From Capnocytophaga leadbetteri (GTDB lineage Bacteria > Bacteroidota > Bacteroidia > Flavobacteriales > Flavobacteriaceae): a stretch of DNA of 64,000 nucleotides. Within the stretch, counting starts at the first letter, position 1, and each line of letters begins with the position of its first letter. The stretch covers positions 1 to 64,000 of the forward strand of contig NZ_QBKG01000001.1 in NCBI RefSeq assembly GCF_003054025.1, given 5' to 3'. Below, in pieces: positions 17,344-25,512 of this stretch. Under the pieces are notes generated by a model. It made no database searches. It had not been told where the DNA came from and saw only the letters and a list, made by a program, of their open reading frames with translations. Position numbers and translations under genes: made by a program.

Positions 17344-17360
17344 TTTAAATCACCTCCAAA
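17344..17360. repeat. 17-bp direct repeat, right copy
   Basis: Identical to 15771-15787. It lies 10 nt from the 3' end of radC. Confidence 0.85.
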
Positions 17361-17370
17361 ATTTCTAAGT

Positions 17371-18051
17371 TTAAAGCATAATTCCGTTTTCTACTAAACT
17401 TTCATAGGCTTTCTCGGTGATAATTACGTGGTCTAATAGTTTGATGTCTAAGGTTTCGGCTGCTGTTTTTACTCTCTGGGTTAGCTGTATATCGTCGTGG
17501 CTGGGCTCGGTGCTTCCCGAAGGGTGATTGTGTACTAAAATAATTGCGACGGCACCTTGCTCTAAGGCGTTTTTGAAGAGAAGCCTTATATCGACGGTAG
17601 TATGCGTGATGCCTCCTGAAGAAAGTCGGCATTTGTGAATGACGCGATTGGCACTGTTGAGGTATAGCACCCAAAACTCTTCGTGAGGGAGGTCGCCAAT
17701 AAGGGGTTGCATTAAGGTGAAGATGTTATGAGGGGCTTCGATTTTAGGTTGTGGCTCAGGTGTTTCGGCAGCACGCCTACGTCCGATTTCGGTGGCGGCG
17801 AGAATTGTGATTGCTTTGGCTGTTCCGATGCCTTTGAAGGCGGTGAGTTGTGCGAGGGTTTGTTTGCCCAAAGTGGTTAGGCTATTGCCTACTGAAGCCA
17901 ATATGCGTCTGCTTAAAGCAACGGCACTTTCATTGGCAGCCCCTGAGCCAATGAGAATGGCTAAAAGTTCGGCATTGCTTAATGCGGTTTTGCCTTGCGC
18001 CATCATCTTTTCGCGAGGTTTATCGGTGTCTTCCCAGTTTTTAATCGTCAT
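17371..18051 (-). CDS. radC: RadC family JAB-domain protein
   Basis: A 226-residue protein with the N-terminal UPF0758 helices (LSNAELLAILIGSG, FKGIGTAKAITILAA). The C-terminal JAB domain ends in the metal-binding motif HNHPSG with the downstream Ser and Asp (STEPSHDD). Despite the name, a DNA repair role is not established for the family. It is full length. Its 3' end abuts the immunity segment, so radC forms the conserved edge of the variable spot. A lipoprotein gene lies 25 nt upstream. Confidence 0.92.
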   Translation of the reverse strand: MTIKNWEDTDKPREKMMAQGKTALSNAELLAILIGSGAANESAVALSRRILASVGNSLTTLGKQTLAQLTAFKGIGTAKAITILAATEIGRRRAAETPEPQPKIEAPHNIFTLMQPLIGDLPHEEFWVLYLNSANRVIHKCRLSSGGITHTTVDIRLLFKNALEQGAVAIILVHNHPSGSTEPSHDDIQLTQRVKTAAETLDIKLLDHVIITEKAYESLVENGIML

Positions 18052-18076
18052 AATTTAGTGCTTTGGGTTGGGGGTG

Positions 18077-18844
18077 TTAATAATACTCTATGATTCTCTT
18101 TATTGTGGTTGTGAGTTTGCCGTCTTCGTATTCCTTGACGAGAGTGGCACTGCCTTGGGCATCGTATTCATACTCGTAAGTGGTAGTAACTGAATAAGTA
18201 GCATACTTCCGTTCACGTTTTTCTAAATAGTCCTTGCTGTTGTAGGTACATATAGAGGTTAAAAAAAGCTCATTTTCGCTGCCTATGTAAAACTCTCCTT
18301 TAATGACTTGTCCTTTTTTGTTATGGGTTAGTACGTTTTTCTGCTTACTTCCGTCCTTGTGTTCAATATTTATTTCTCTCTTGAGATTCTTATGGTCATA
18401 AGTGGAGTTCATTACAATCTTTTCGTCCTCTTTTTTATAAACATCTGTTCGGGTAAGCTCTAAGCCTTCCGGGTTTAGCTTACTTATGCTTTGGTATAGG
18501 ATGTCTCCATCGCTGTTGTAAGCGGTTGTTTTTACTTCGTAGGCAGTGCGAGTAACGTAGATTTTTCTGGGTGTCTGTTCGTCCTCGTCATCATTAGGGG
18601 GAGTTAAGCGAACCGCTTCGGTATAATAGCCTTTTTCATCAAAAATATACAGCATTGAATCAGAGGCTTTGGTCATCTCTTCAAAAAACACTCTATCAAC
18701 ATTACCGTAGTAATAGGTCAGTTCGAGCATTTGTTTTACCTTGCCGTGCAATTGGTTGTCGTCTAAATCTGTAGCGGGTTTAATGCGTGTTTGGCAGCCT
18801 ACAATGGCTATTAAGGTGGTTAAGATGATTAGTGCTTTCCTCAT
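18077..18844 (-). CDS. predicted lipoprotein of unknown function
   Basis: A 255-residue protein with a signal peptide ending in a lipobox (AIVGC, Cys17). The mature part is a run of beta strands with repeated Y-x-x-x-G units such as YNSDGDILYQSIS, YDHKNLKREINI, YDAQGSATLVKEY. It resembles the RHS/YD-like antiparallel sheets of many Bacteroidetes outer-membrane lipoproteins. The function is unknown. It starts 6 nt after the BASS transporter, so it is probably cotranscribed. Confidence 0.6.
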   Translation of the reverse strand: MRKALIILTTLIAIVGCQTRIKPATDLDDNQLHGKVKQMLELTYYYGNVDRVFFEEMTKASDSMLYIFDEKGYYTEAVRLTPPNDDEDEQTPRKIYVTRTAYEVKTTAYNSDGDILYQSISKLNPEGLELTRTDVYKKEDEKIVMNSTYDHKNLKREINIEHKDGSKQKNVLTHNKKGQVIKGEFYIGSENELFLTSICTYNSKDYLEKRERKYATYSVTTTYEYEYDAQGSATLVKEYEDGKLTTTIKRIIEYY

Positions 18845-18850
18845 AGTTTG

Positions 18851-19831
18851 TTAGGGTTTGCTTTGTGTTGTTGATAATTTATTTGCCAGCCAGCTTACGT
18901 AGAACAACTGAAAGCTGTGATATAGCATTATGGGTAATAGAAACATTACCTTATTATCGTCAGGGATACCTAATACCATCATAAACAAGCTGCCGTGTAC
19001 TAAAGATTTCTTAGAGCCGCAGAAGGTGGTGGTGATAGTATCTTCGCGGTTGAAGCCTAAGCGCTTAGCTGCCCAGCCTAATACGTGATAGACAATAAAG
19101 AACAGTCCTACTGATGCCCCTGCGATAATAAGAAACGTTACGGCAGGTACGCTGCTGAAGACTTCGTTTACAAAAGCAGTTGAAAAACTCTCATAGACGA
19201 TTAGTAAGATGATAAGTCGGTCGAACTTGCCGATGAGTTTTCCGTAACGGGTAATGAACTTACGGCATAAGGGGTTTAGAAGCAAACCTAATACGATAGG
19301 TAAAAGTACTTTTAGCAATAGTTGTTGGATGATAGAGGCTTGGTCGACTGTACTGTTGCTGCTGTTATCCATAAAGGGCTGCATTAGCATAGGAGTGGCA
19401 AAGATACCAATAAGTCCTGATATAGAGGCGTTGAAGATAGCTGAAGGTACATTGCCTTTTGCGATAGAGACCATCACTACTGACGATGATACGGTAGAGG
19501 GCAGGCAAGCGAGGAAGTATATGGAAAACCATAGGAGGTAGAAAGTAGTACCTTTTGCCAGCGGATAGAAGGCAATGACCAAAAGGGGGAAAAGCACAAA
19601 GGTAGCCAGCTGCACCAATAGGTGTAGTTTCCAGTTTTTGATGTCGTTTACTACCTCGCGGATATTGAGTTTAAGACCATAGAGGAGGAAGATAATCACT
19701 ATACCCCAATCAATAAAAGTACCTAAATTGAAGTAGGCGTTGTAGCTTTCGCGATAAGGGATGAGTTTGCCCAACAGTACCATTAGTACTAAGAGCCAAA
19801 GGAAGGCGTTTTTGCTAAAAATTTTGTTCAT
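18851..19831 (-). CDS. bile acid:sodium symporter (BASS/SBF-like) family transporter
   Basis: A 326-residue inner-membrane protein with about ten spans. The segments LPSTVSSSVVMVSIAKGN, PSAIFNASISGLIGIFATPM and TTTFCGSKKSLVHG match the YfeH/SBF-like branch. The real substrates of this branch are mostly unknown; bile acids are unlikely for an oral or environmental flavobacterium. A -7 box TATTTTTG at 19887-19880 (- strand) could drive it. A candidate small RNA ends just upstream. Confidence 0.85.
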   Translation of the reverse strand: MNKIFSKNAFLWLLVLMVLLGKLIPYRESYNAYFNLGTFIDWGIVIIFLLYGLKLNIREVVNDIKNWKLHLLVQLATFVLFPLLVIAFYPLAKGTTFYLLWFSIYFLACLPSTVSSSVVMVSIAKGNVPSAIFNASISGLIGIFATPMLMQPFMDNSSNSTVDQASIIQQLLLKVLLPIVLGLLLNPLCRKFITRYGKLIGKFDRLIILLIVYESFSTAFVNEVFSSVPAVTFLIIAGASVGLFFIVYHVLGWAAKRLGFNREDTITTTFCGSKKSLVHGSLFMMVLGIPDDNKVMFLLPIMLYHSFQLFYVSWLANKLSTTQSKP

Positions 19832-19910
19832 TTTCTTTTGTATTACTAACCATTAGTTGCTTATTGTGATTTAATAGCGCAAAAATATAAAAAACTTTTG
19901 AAGAAACTAT

Positions 19911-20064
19911 AAAAAAATCAGAGAAAGAAGCAGAAGGGTGTGTATGATTGTGGGACCCCTTCTGCTATTCTCTGAAATATTGCCCGACTTCCTGAGGAGA
20001 ATAGAATAGATGAAAGAGAAGGAAAGCCGGGACTTTTAGAAAAGCAAATATCTTGTGTATTTTC
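19911..20064 (-). ncRNA. candidate structured small RNA (about 150 nt)
   Basis: The stretch has no coding frame. It begins 5 nt after a -7 box on the - strand and ends in an intrinsic terminator. Two hairpins are visible. The first pairs AGGAAAGCCGGG (20020-20031) with CCCGACTTCCT (19983-19993). The second pairs AGCAGAAGGG with CCCTTCTGCT plus an outer CAGAGA / TCTCTG (19919-19974) and is followed by seven T on the - strand. CTATTCTC in the first loop can also pair with GAGAATAG of the terminator arm. It could be 6S-Flavo RNA, another small RNA or a leader of the BASS gene. Confidence 0.6.
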
Positions 20065-20069
20065 GGGGG

Positions 20070-20077
20070 CAAAGATA
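20070..20077 (-). promoter_or_regulatory. -7 element of the small RNA promoter
   Basis: TATCTTTG on the - strand, followed by a run of C. A -33 TTTG is not seen at the usual distance. Confidence 0.5.
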
Positions 20078-20132
20078 AGCATTTTACCCCCCCCTATATG
20101 TTAAAGCTATGTTAAATTTTAACGCAATGCTG

Positions 20133-20693
20133 TTAAAATTTTTGATAGCTGTCTAAAAAATGTACTACTTGTTGTTGGCGTGTGTGTAAGTCGCCTTTGA
20201 GGATAATATAACTAATGTGGTGTAGGTCAAGCATTTGTTGGAAGAAAGCAAATACTTCATCGCGTTCGTTGGGTTTATCGCGTAGGTCATCGGCTACCCA
20301 AGGTACATCGATGTAGGTTAGGAAGATAAAATCGTAATGGTGAGAGAGGGCTGCCTGCTCTATACAAGGGTCGCAATAACCGTAGTACAGATAAGAGTAA
20401 ATCATCAGCTCCAGCAGACAGGTGTCGCAGAAGAGGAAGCGATGGGCTTGAGCAGCGAGCTCGTTTTCGGTGCGCATCTGTCCTTCGGCTATAGGCAGTA
20501 CATCGTCAGGGGTGCAAGTAAGTCGCTGCTCGTCCCACTTGTGTTGCAGATAGGTGCGCATATACTCCTCTACATATAGGGTATGGTAGTGTTGCGCCAA
20601 TAGCGCGCTTAGGGTAGTTTTGCCTGTGCTTTCAGGGCCTATAAAGGCTACTTTTGTGAGGGGACTGGGGTGTTGCGCAAGTGTCGTTTCCAT
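20133..20693 (-). CDS. NadR-type AAA_28 ATPase / nicotinamide riboside kinase-like
   Basis: A 186-residue P-loop protein. FIGPESTGKTTLSALLAQHY is its Walker A, followed by YVEEYMRTYLQ, FCDTCLLELMIYSYLYYGY and VPWVADDLRDKPNERDEVF. This is the ribosylnicotinamide-kinase-like domain of NadR standing alone. It would phosphorylate nicotinamide riboside to NMN. The start overlaps the end of the pnuC-type gene by 46 nt, which supports joint function with the transporter. A thiamine-related role is the alternative because of the third gene in the operon. Confidence 0.75.
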   Translation of the reverse strand: METTLAQHPSPLTKVAFIGPESTGKTTLSALLAQHYHTLYVEEYMRTYLQHKWDEQRLTCTPDDVLPIAEGQMRTENELAAQAHRFLFCDTCLLELMIYSYLYYGYCDPCIEQAALSHHYDFIFLTYIDVPWVADDLRDKPNERDEVFAFFQQMLDLHHISYIILKGDLHTRQQQVVHFLDSYQKF

Positions 20694-21316
20694 TCTATAT
20701 AACCCATAATAGCAATAATGGTGAATAAAAGGTATTGGAATGAAGTAAAGAGCATTCCTTTTTTGAGGTATAGGGGTACAGAGATAAAGTCGCCTACAAT
20801 CCAGAAAATCCAGTTTTCAATTTTGCGTTTTGCCATTAGCCACATACCCACTAAGAAGATAGCAGTGGTGAATACATCAACGTATTCGGTAGGTAAGAAG
20901 TGTTCAAAACCTAATGCTACGCCTTCCATAGAGAAGTTGTTTTGTATAAAAGGCTTGAAGTAATAGACTGTAGTAACGAAAGTGAGGCTGAAGAGCCCTA
21001 AGCCAGCACAGATATACCAATCGCGAGAAGTAGTGCGACTGATAGTAATAACGTTGTTATGAGCGTTTTTAGCCCATAGTACCCACCCGTAGATACTCAT
21101 TGCGGTATAATAAGCGTTGATAAGCATATCACCCCACAGCACATAGTGCCAAAGCAGATAGACAAAGAGTATAGTGCTGATGATACCTGTAGGGTACACC
21201 CATATATTCCCTTTTTTAGCAAACCAAACGCTTAAGAAGCCGAAAAAGACTCCGATAATCTCTAAGATTACCAAGTGAGTTTCTACCCCTTGGTATTGAG
21301 CAAATAAATCAGTCAT
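20648..21316 (-). CDS. pnuC: PnuC-family vitamin transporter
   Basis: A 222-residue membrane protein with seven spans. It has the PnuC layout: VHLVILEIIGVFFGFLSVW-like first helix, YPTGIISTILFVYLL, YYTAMSIYGWVLW and WIFWIVGDFISVPLYLKKG. The family imports nicotinamide riboside (PnuC) or thiamine (PnuT) by facilitated diffusion, trapped by phosphorylation. The NadR-like kinase favours nicotinamide riboside; the thiamine-binding-like gene 10 nt upstream favours thiamine. Confidence 0.85.
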   Translation of the reverse strand: MTDLFAQYQGVETHLVILEIIGVFFGFLSVWFAKKGNIWVYPTGIISTILFVYLLWHYVLWGDMLINAYYTAMSIYGWVLWAKNAHNNVITISRTTSRDWYICAGLGLFSLTFVTTVYYFKPFIQNNFSMEGVALGFEHFLPTEYVDVFTTAIFLVGMWLMAKRKIENWIFWIVGDFISVPLYLKKGMLFTSFQYLLFTIIAIMGYIEWKRHLRNTPVPSQK

Positions 21317-21326
21317 CGGTAGTTAG

Positions 21327-21587
21327 TTAAGAGAAAGGAACGTAGTCGTGGCGGTCAGACTTTACTATTTTCACGTACATAAGTCCGTGTTCTACCAAAT
21401 CAAGAGCTTCTTCTATTTCGGTAGTGAGGAGGCTCATCACTTGGGTGTAATCGCCGTAGACTTGGGTGCTTAGCGGATTTTCTTTGATAATAAGTCCTGA
21501 GGCACGTAGTTTTCTGATGAAGTGCTGAATAGGTTTTTCAAAATCGTCTTGCAACGGACTAAAGGTTAGTTCTACAGATATTTTCAT
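21327..21587 (-). CDS. MTH1187/YkoF family thiamine-binding-like protein
   Basis: An 86-residue protein MKISVELTFSPLQDDFEKPI with LRASGLIIKENPLSTQVYGD in the middle and a C-terminal VKIVKSDRHDYVPFS. This matches the DUF77/MTH1187 ferredoxin-like family, some members of which bind thiamine. It is first in an operon with the PnuC-type transporter and the NadR-like kinase. I searched by eye for a TPP riboswitch in the short leader and saw none. Confidence 0.75.
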   Translation of the reverse strand: MKISVELTFSPLQDDFEKPIQHFIRKLRASGLIIKENPLSTQVYGDYTQVMSLLTTEIEEALDLVEHGLMYVKIVKSDRHDYVPFS

Positions 21588-21616
21588 AATGGTTATTAGT
21601 TTTTGTTTACGTGCCG

Positions 21617-21624
21617 CAAATGTA
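21617..21624 (-). promoter_or_regulatory. -7 element of the thiamine-binding/pnuC operon
   Basis: TACATTTG followed by CGGC on the - strand, about 30 nt before the start codon. The -33 is weak. Confidence 0.5.
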
Positions 21625-21654
21625 AGAACTTTTTCTTAAAACACAAGATACTCC

Positions 21655-23622
21655 TTAATAATTTACTACCACATTTAAGCGTTTGGCTAATAGCTTCTGT
21701 AGCTGTAAGTAGCTCTTTACGGTTTCTAAGAGTTCTCGTTTCTCCTCTTCTTCTGCTGAAGCAAATTGCGCTTGTATCTCCTGAATAAGGTGGCGCACTA
21801 ATAGGGTGCGAATGTTTAAGATGATATCGCCTACCATCGCGTTGATGTGCGCATCTTTGTCTTTAGCGATGATGTCACGCCGCTCCCAGTCGTCTAAATG
21901 GCGGTTTTCATCTTCCATTATTAGGTCTGATACTTTTTCTGATAGGTCAATAGGCAGTTCGTTAGCTATTCTATCTATGTTGTACTCAGGGTCTTCGTTT
22001 AGCTTCTGCATCAGCAGCTGGTATATTTGCTTAAAATCGGGATTGGCAAGCTCTATTTCGTCTTCTTGCAATTCTAAGAATACTTTCTCGTATACCTTTA
22101 GGGTCTGCTGTACTTGCTTTTCCTTTAGGTTGCCTTCTTCGTCTTGCTCGAGTATGGTATCGATAAACTCACACTCGCGATTAGCGTATAGCAACAGCGT
22201 TTTGATAAGGTCGTGCTCAAGGGTTTCGAGTTTGTTGATGCCGCGCTGCTCTACCGCTTCGGGCGTTCTGTTTACCTGCATAGTAGGCTGCTTGCGCTCT
22301 ACTTTTTGCCCTTCGTAAAGGTCTTTTTTGAGCATTTGCGAAAGGGTACTAAAGAGCACCTCTTCCGAAATGTCCATTATCACAGCACACTCGCGCACAT
22401 ACACTTCGCGTTTGATAGCATCGGGTATTTTGGCGATGCTGTTTATCATATCGCGTATGGTTTCGGCTTTTTTGATAGGGTCGTCTTGCGCCTCTTGCAT
22501 CAGTAGAGAGGCTTTGAAGCGTATAAAGTCGGTAGCGTGGTCTTGCAGATATATCACAAGGTCTTCGTACGCGGTCTTGCGCGCAAAGCTATCAGGGTCT
22601 TCGCCATCGGGGAAGGTGCAGACCTTTACGTTCATACCTTGTTCAAGAATAAGGTCTATACCGCGAATAGAAGCACGCAACCCTGCGGCATCGCCATCGT
22701 ATAGCACCGTGATGTTAGGGGTTAGGCGGTGTATAAGCCTTATTTGGTCGGGGGTAAGAGCAGTACCGCTCGAGGCTACCACGTTTTCAATACCTTTCTG
22801 GTGCAGCTGTATCACATCGGTATACCCCTCTACAAGGTAGCAGTTATCAGCCTTAGCAATCGCCTGCTTGGCAAAGAAAATACCATACAACACTTTGCTC
22901 TTGTGATAAATATCACTCTCGGGCGAGTTGAGGTATTTAGCCTGTTTTTTGTCGTTAGTAAGGATACGCCCCCCAAACCCGAGCACGCGCCCGCTCATAG
23001 AGTGTATGGGGAACATCACCCTGCCTTTGAAGCGGTCGAACTTGCGGTCGCCATTAACAATCGTAAGTCCTGTTTTCTCTAAATAAGGCAGTTGATAACC
23101 TTTGGCAAGGGCAGCATCAGTAAAGGCTGTCCATTCATCGGGCGAAAAACCCAAACAGAACTTTTTGATAGTATCATCGGTAAAGCCGCGCTCTTTGAAA
23201 TAAGAAAGTCCGATGGCTTTGCCTGCCTCAGTGTTGAGCAGCGAGTCTTGAAAAAACTGCTGTGCATACTCCGACACTATGTAGAGGCTTTCGCGCTCAT
23301 CGGCTTTCTCTTTTTCTTCTGTAGATGGTTGGCTTTCTTCAATCTCAATGTGATATTTCTTAGCCAGATAGCGAATGGCTTCGGGGTAGGTAAAATGCTC
23401 GTGCTCCATTAAGAAAGCGATAGCATTACCCCCCTTGCCACTGCTGAAGTCTTTCCAAATCTGCTTCACTGGCGAGACCATAAAGCTGGGCGTCCGTTCG
23501 TTAGAAAACGGACTTAAGCCTTTGTAGTTAGAGCCGGCGCGTTTGAGTTGTACAAAGTCGCCGATGACCTCTTCTACTCGCATCTGGTCATATACTTTAT
23601 CGATAGTGTTTTTGGTAATCAC
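21655..23622 (-). CDS. dnaG: DNA primase with degenerate zinc site
   Basis: A 655-residue primase with the N-terminal domain, the RNA polymerase/Toprim core (VEGYTDVIQLHQKG; DGDAAGLRAS) and the C-terminal helicase-binding region. The usual CHCC zinc ligands are replaced: the aligned positions are Ser37, Ser40, Asp58 and Ser61 in LSPFSNERTPSF and IWKDFSSGKGG. I recall the same loss in other flavobacterial primases. The start is a GTG at 23622, 27 nt after a good promoter. It makes RNA primers for the replication fork. Confidence 0.95.
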   Translation of the reverse strand: MITKNTIDKVYDQMRVEEVIGDFVQLKRAGSNYKGLSPFSNERTPSFMVSPVKQIWKDFSSGKGGNAIAFLMEHEHFTYPEAIRYLAKKYHIEIEESQPSTEEKEKADERESLYIVSEYAQQFFQDSLLNTEAGKAIGLSYFKERGFTDDTIKKFCLGFSPDEWTAFTDAALAKGYQLPYLEKTGLTIVNGDRKFDRFKGRVMFPIHSMSGRVLGFGGRILTNDKKQAKYLNSPESDIYHKSKVLYGIFFAKQAIAKADNCYLVEGYTDVIQLHQKGIENVVASSGTALTPDQIRLIHRLTPNITVLYDGDAAGLRASIRGIDLILEQGMNVKVCTFPDGEDPDSFARKTAYEDLVIYLQDHATDFIRFKASLLMQEAQDDPIKKAETIRDMINSIAKIPDAIKREVYVRECAVIMDISEEVLFSTLSQMLKKDLYEGQKVERKQPTMQVNRTPEAVEQRGINKLETLEHDLIKTLLLYANRECEFIDTILEQDEEGNLKEKQVQQTLKVYEKVFLELQEDEIELANPDFKQIYQLLMQKLNEDPEYNIDRIANELPIDLSEKVSDLIMEDENRHLDDWERRDIIAKDKDAHINAMVGDIILNIRTLLVRHLIQEIQAQFASAEEEEKRELLETVKSYLQLQKLLAKRLNVVVNY

Positions 23623-23648
23623 GTTTGTTTTTGACTAAGAAAGTTAGG

Positions 23649-23680
23649 CAAAAGTACTATTTTATGTTGAGATACACAAA
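23649..23680 (-). promoter_or_regulatory. promoter of dnaG
   Basis: On the - strand: TTTG at 23680-23677, 20-nt spacer, TACTTTTG at 23656-23649. It lies just after the rtcB stop codon, so dnaG is uncoupled from the rtcB operon. Confidence 0.8.
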
Positions 23681-23682
23681 AA

Positions 23683-25074
23683 TTACTTATCCATACGCAC
23701 AATGCGAGGCTGAAAGCGCCCTATTACCTCTACCAAATCTGTTTGCGATTGCATTACCGCCTCGATGTTTTTATACGCCATAGGGGCTTCTTCGGCATTG
23801 CCCCCGATAAGGGTAATATCTTTGGCTTTCAGTACTTTCTTAATGTCTGAACTGGTAAAGCGATTTCTGCTCTCATTGCGCGAGAAGGCACGCCCAGCCC
23901 CGTGAGAGGCTGAAGCAAAACTCTCAACATTGCCCTTGCCTCGCACTATGTAGCCAGCATCGGTCATCGAGGCAGGGATAATACCCAATACCCCTTCGCC
24001 AGCAGGAGTCGCTCCTTTGCGATGCACTACCACCTCTTTGCCATCGTGAATTTCTTTCCACGCAAAGTTATGATGGTTCTCAATACGCGCCCTCAATCGT
24101 CCGCCTACTGCGCGAATAAGTCGGCGGTGAATATCATCGTGACAAGCCGAAGCGTAATCGCCTGCAAGGTTCATAGCCGTCCAATACTCTAACCCTAAGT
24201 GAGTGCTGAGGTCGAGCCACGCAAACTGCTGAGCTTCTTTGGGTAGCGGACATTGTTCGGCAGCCACGCGCACGTAATACTGCGCTATCTCTGCTCCGAA
24301 CCCGCGCGACCCGCTATGCGAAAGGATACCCAAGTATTTACCTTTAGGTACCCCTATTTGTGGGTCGTCTTCTAAAAGTTCTACCTCGCCAAACTCTACA
24401 AAGTGGTTGCCACTGCCCGAAGTACCCATCTGCTTGATAGCTTTGTCCTTCAATCGTTTGAGGATAGGGATAAGCGAAAAAGTATCGCGGTCGAAAATCT
24501 CGTGGTCTATGTGTGATTTGTGGGTTTCGTACATACCAAACTTCGTATGCTCGGCAAGGGCTTTCTCGTACTTATCGCGTGCCCCCGAGAGGTACGACAC
24601 AGGTATATCCAAGATACTGAGGCACATACGGCAACCGATGTCCAAGCCTACCCCATAAGGAATGACCGCATTCTCTACTGCCAACACGCCCCCTATAGGC
24701 AGCCCATAGCCACTATGGGCATCGGGCATCAGGGCACCACCAACCGAAATAGGGAGTTTCAGAGCCGTATAGAGTTGCGTTTTTGCCTCTTCGGTGATGT
24801 CTTCGCCAAAGATGTGATAAGGCGCGCGTGTAGCGTTGAGCTGTCGTTTTTCGGTTTTGGTAGACGAAAGCAGCGCTTCGGCTATCTGACCAAAAGTAAG
24901 GTGCCCTTCGTACTGTGCAGGATTTTTTAGAATATCCTCAAGTACCGACTTTACATACGCTAAGTTTTTAGTAGCGTAATTGCGTTTCATCACTTCCAAC
25001 GCTACATTAATAGATTGATTATTCGGGAAACCTAACTTCAGTAGGTCTTTCCCCTTGAGTTTTAAATTTGCCAT
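23683..25074 (-). CDS. rtcB: RNA ligase RtcB (3'-phosphate/5'-OH), prfH-linked
   Basis: A 463-residue RtcB. The manganese and GMP motifs appear in order: MPDAHSGYGLPIGGV, GLDIGCRM, GSGNHFVEFGEV, HSGSRGFG, ENHHNFAW, HRKGATPA and SHGAGRAFSR, with the guanylylated His in SHGAGR. It joins 2',3'-cyclic phosphate or 3'-phosphate RNA ends to 5'-OH ends. It is the last gene of the operon that carries prfH, which points to the RtcB2 type that reseals cleaved 16S rRNA. I start it at the ATG at 25074 (MANLKLKGK); the longer frame begins with a TTG inside an octamer repeat. Confidence 0.93.
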   Translation of the reverse strand: MANLKLKGKDLLKLGFPNNQSINVALEVMKRNYATKNLAYVKSVLEDILKNPAQYEGHLTFGQIAEALLSSTKTEKRQLNATRAPYHIFGEDITEEAKTQLYTALKLPISVGGALMPDAHSGYGLPIGGVLAVENAVIPYGVGLDIGCRMCLSILDIPVSYLSGARDKYEKALAEHTKFGMYETHKSHIDHEIFDRDTFSLIPILKRLKDKAIKQMGTSGSGNHFVEFGEVELLEDDPQIGVPKGKYLGILSHSGSRGFGAEIAQYYVRVAAEQCPLPKEAQQFAWLDLSTHLGLEYWTAMNLAGDYASACHDDIHRRLIRAVGGRLRARIENHHNFAWKEIHDGKEVVVHRKGATPAGEGVLGIIPASMTDAGYIVRGKGNVESFASASHGAGRAFSRNESRNRFTSSDIKKVLKAKDITLIGGNAEEAPMAYKNIEAVMQSQTDLVEVIGRFQPRIVRMDK

Positions 25075-25080
25075 AATAAT

Positions 25081-25116
25081 TTGTTGATTTGTCAATTAGC
25101 AAATTAGTAAATAGGT
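25081..25116. repeat. octamer repeat copy before rtcB
   Basis: Units of the type GATTTGTC, AATTAGCA, AATTAGTA, AATAGGTA. The first supplies the false TTG start of rtcB. Confidence 0.6.
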
Positions 25117-25127
25117 AGTAATATTAC

Positions 25128-25475
25128 TTATTGGCTCATTTTCAAATTTGCTAATTTTTCTTTCCATTTTGGATAATCAAAGACAAAGGTATATTGCTTC
25201 CCTACTTCTTTCTCTAAAAGTTCTGCTGAGATGAGTACACGATTTACAAATATATACTCACTTACGGTATCTTTGAAATCGGATTCAGGAGGGTAATTGT
25301 CATTGAAAATCTCTTGATATAAGTTGTTGAGTTCCTCTAATTCTTCTTTTAGATACGGATTGATATCCAAATCTGCAATCTCCACATTGTGAGGGATAGG
25401 ATTCTTCACGTTTTCCTCTATCCAAATAGGGGAACAAAAGAACTCAAATTGGTATTTAAATTCAAACTTTTTCAT
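25128..25475 (-). CDS. hypothetical protein inside the rtcB-prfH operon
   Basis: A 115-residue acidic protein starting MKKFEFKYQFEFFCSPIWIE, with PYLKEELEELNNLYQEIFND in the middle and YPKWKEKLANLK near the end. I do not recognise the family; it resembles small immunity proteins in size and charge. It lies 53 nt before rtcB and 37 nt after the zinc-ribbon gene, in the same direction. Confidence 0.5.
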   Translation of the reverse strand: MKKFEFKYQFEFFCSPIWIEENVKNPIPHNVEIADLDINPYLKEELEELNNLYQEIFNDNYPPESDFKDTVSEYIFVNRVLISAELLEKEVGKQYTFVFDYPKWKEKLANLKMSQ

Positions 25476-25512
25476 AAAACAGTTGTTTATTGTAAGCCCT
25501 TGACAACTAAAA

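Noticed and set aside
21588-21654. TPP riboswitch before the thiamine-binding-like gene
   Set aside because: The leader is about 25-30 nt after the -7 box, too short, and has none of the conserved CTGAGA-type segments.
21806-22318. 170-codon open frame on the + strand opposite dnaG
   Set aside because: It is serine/cysteine-rich nonsense produced by the complement of a well-defined DnaG frame and has no promoter.
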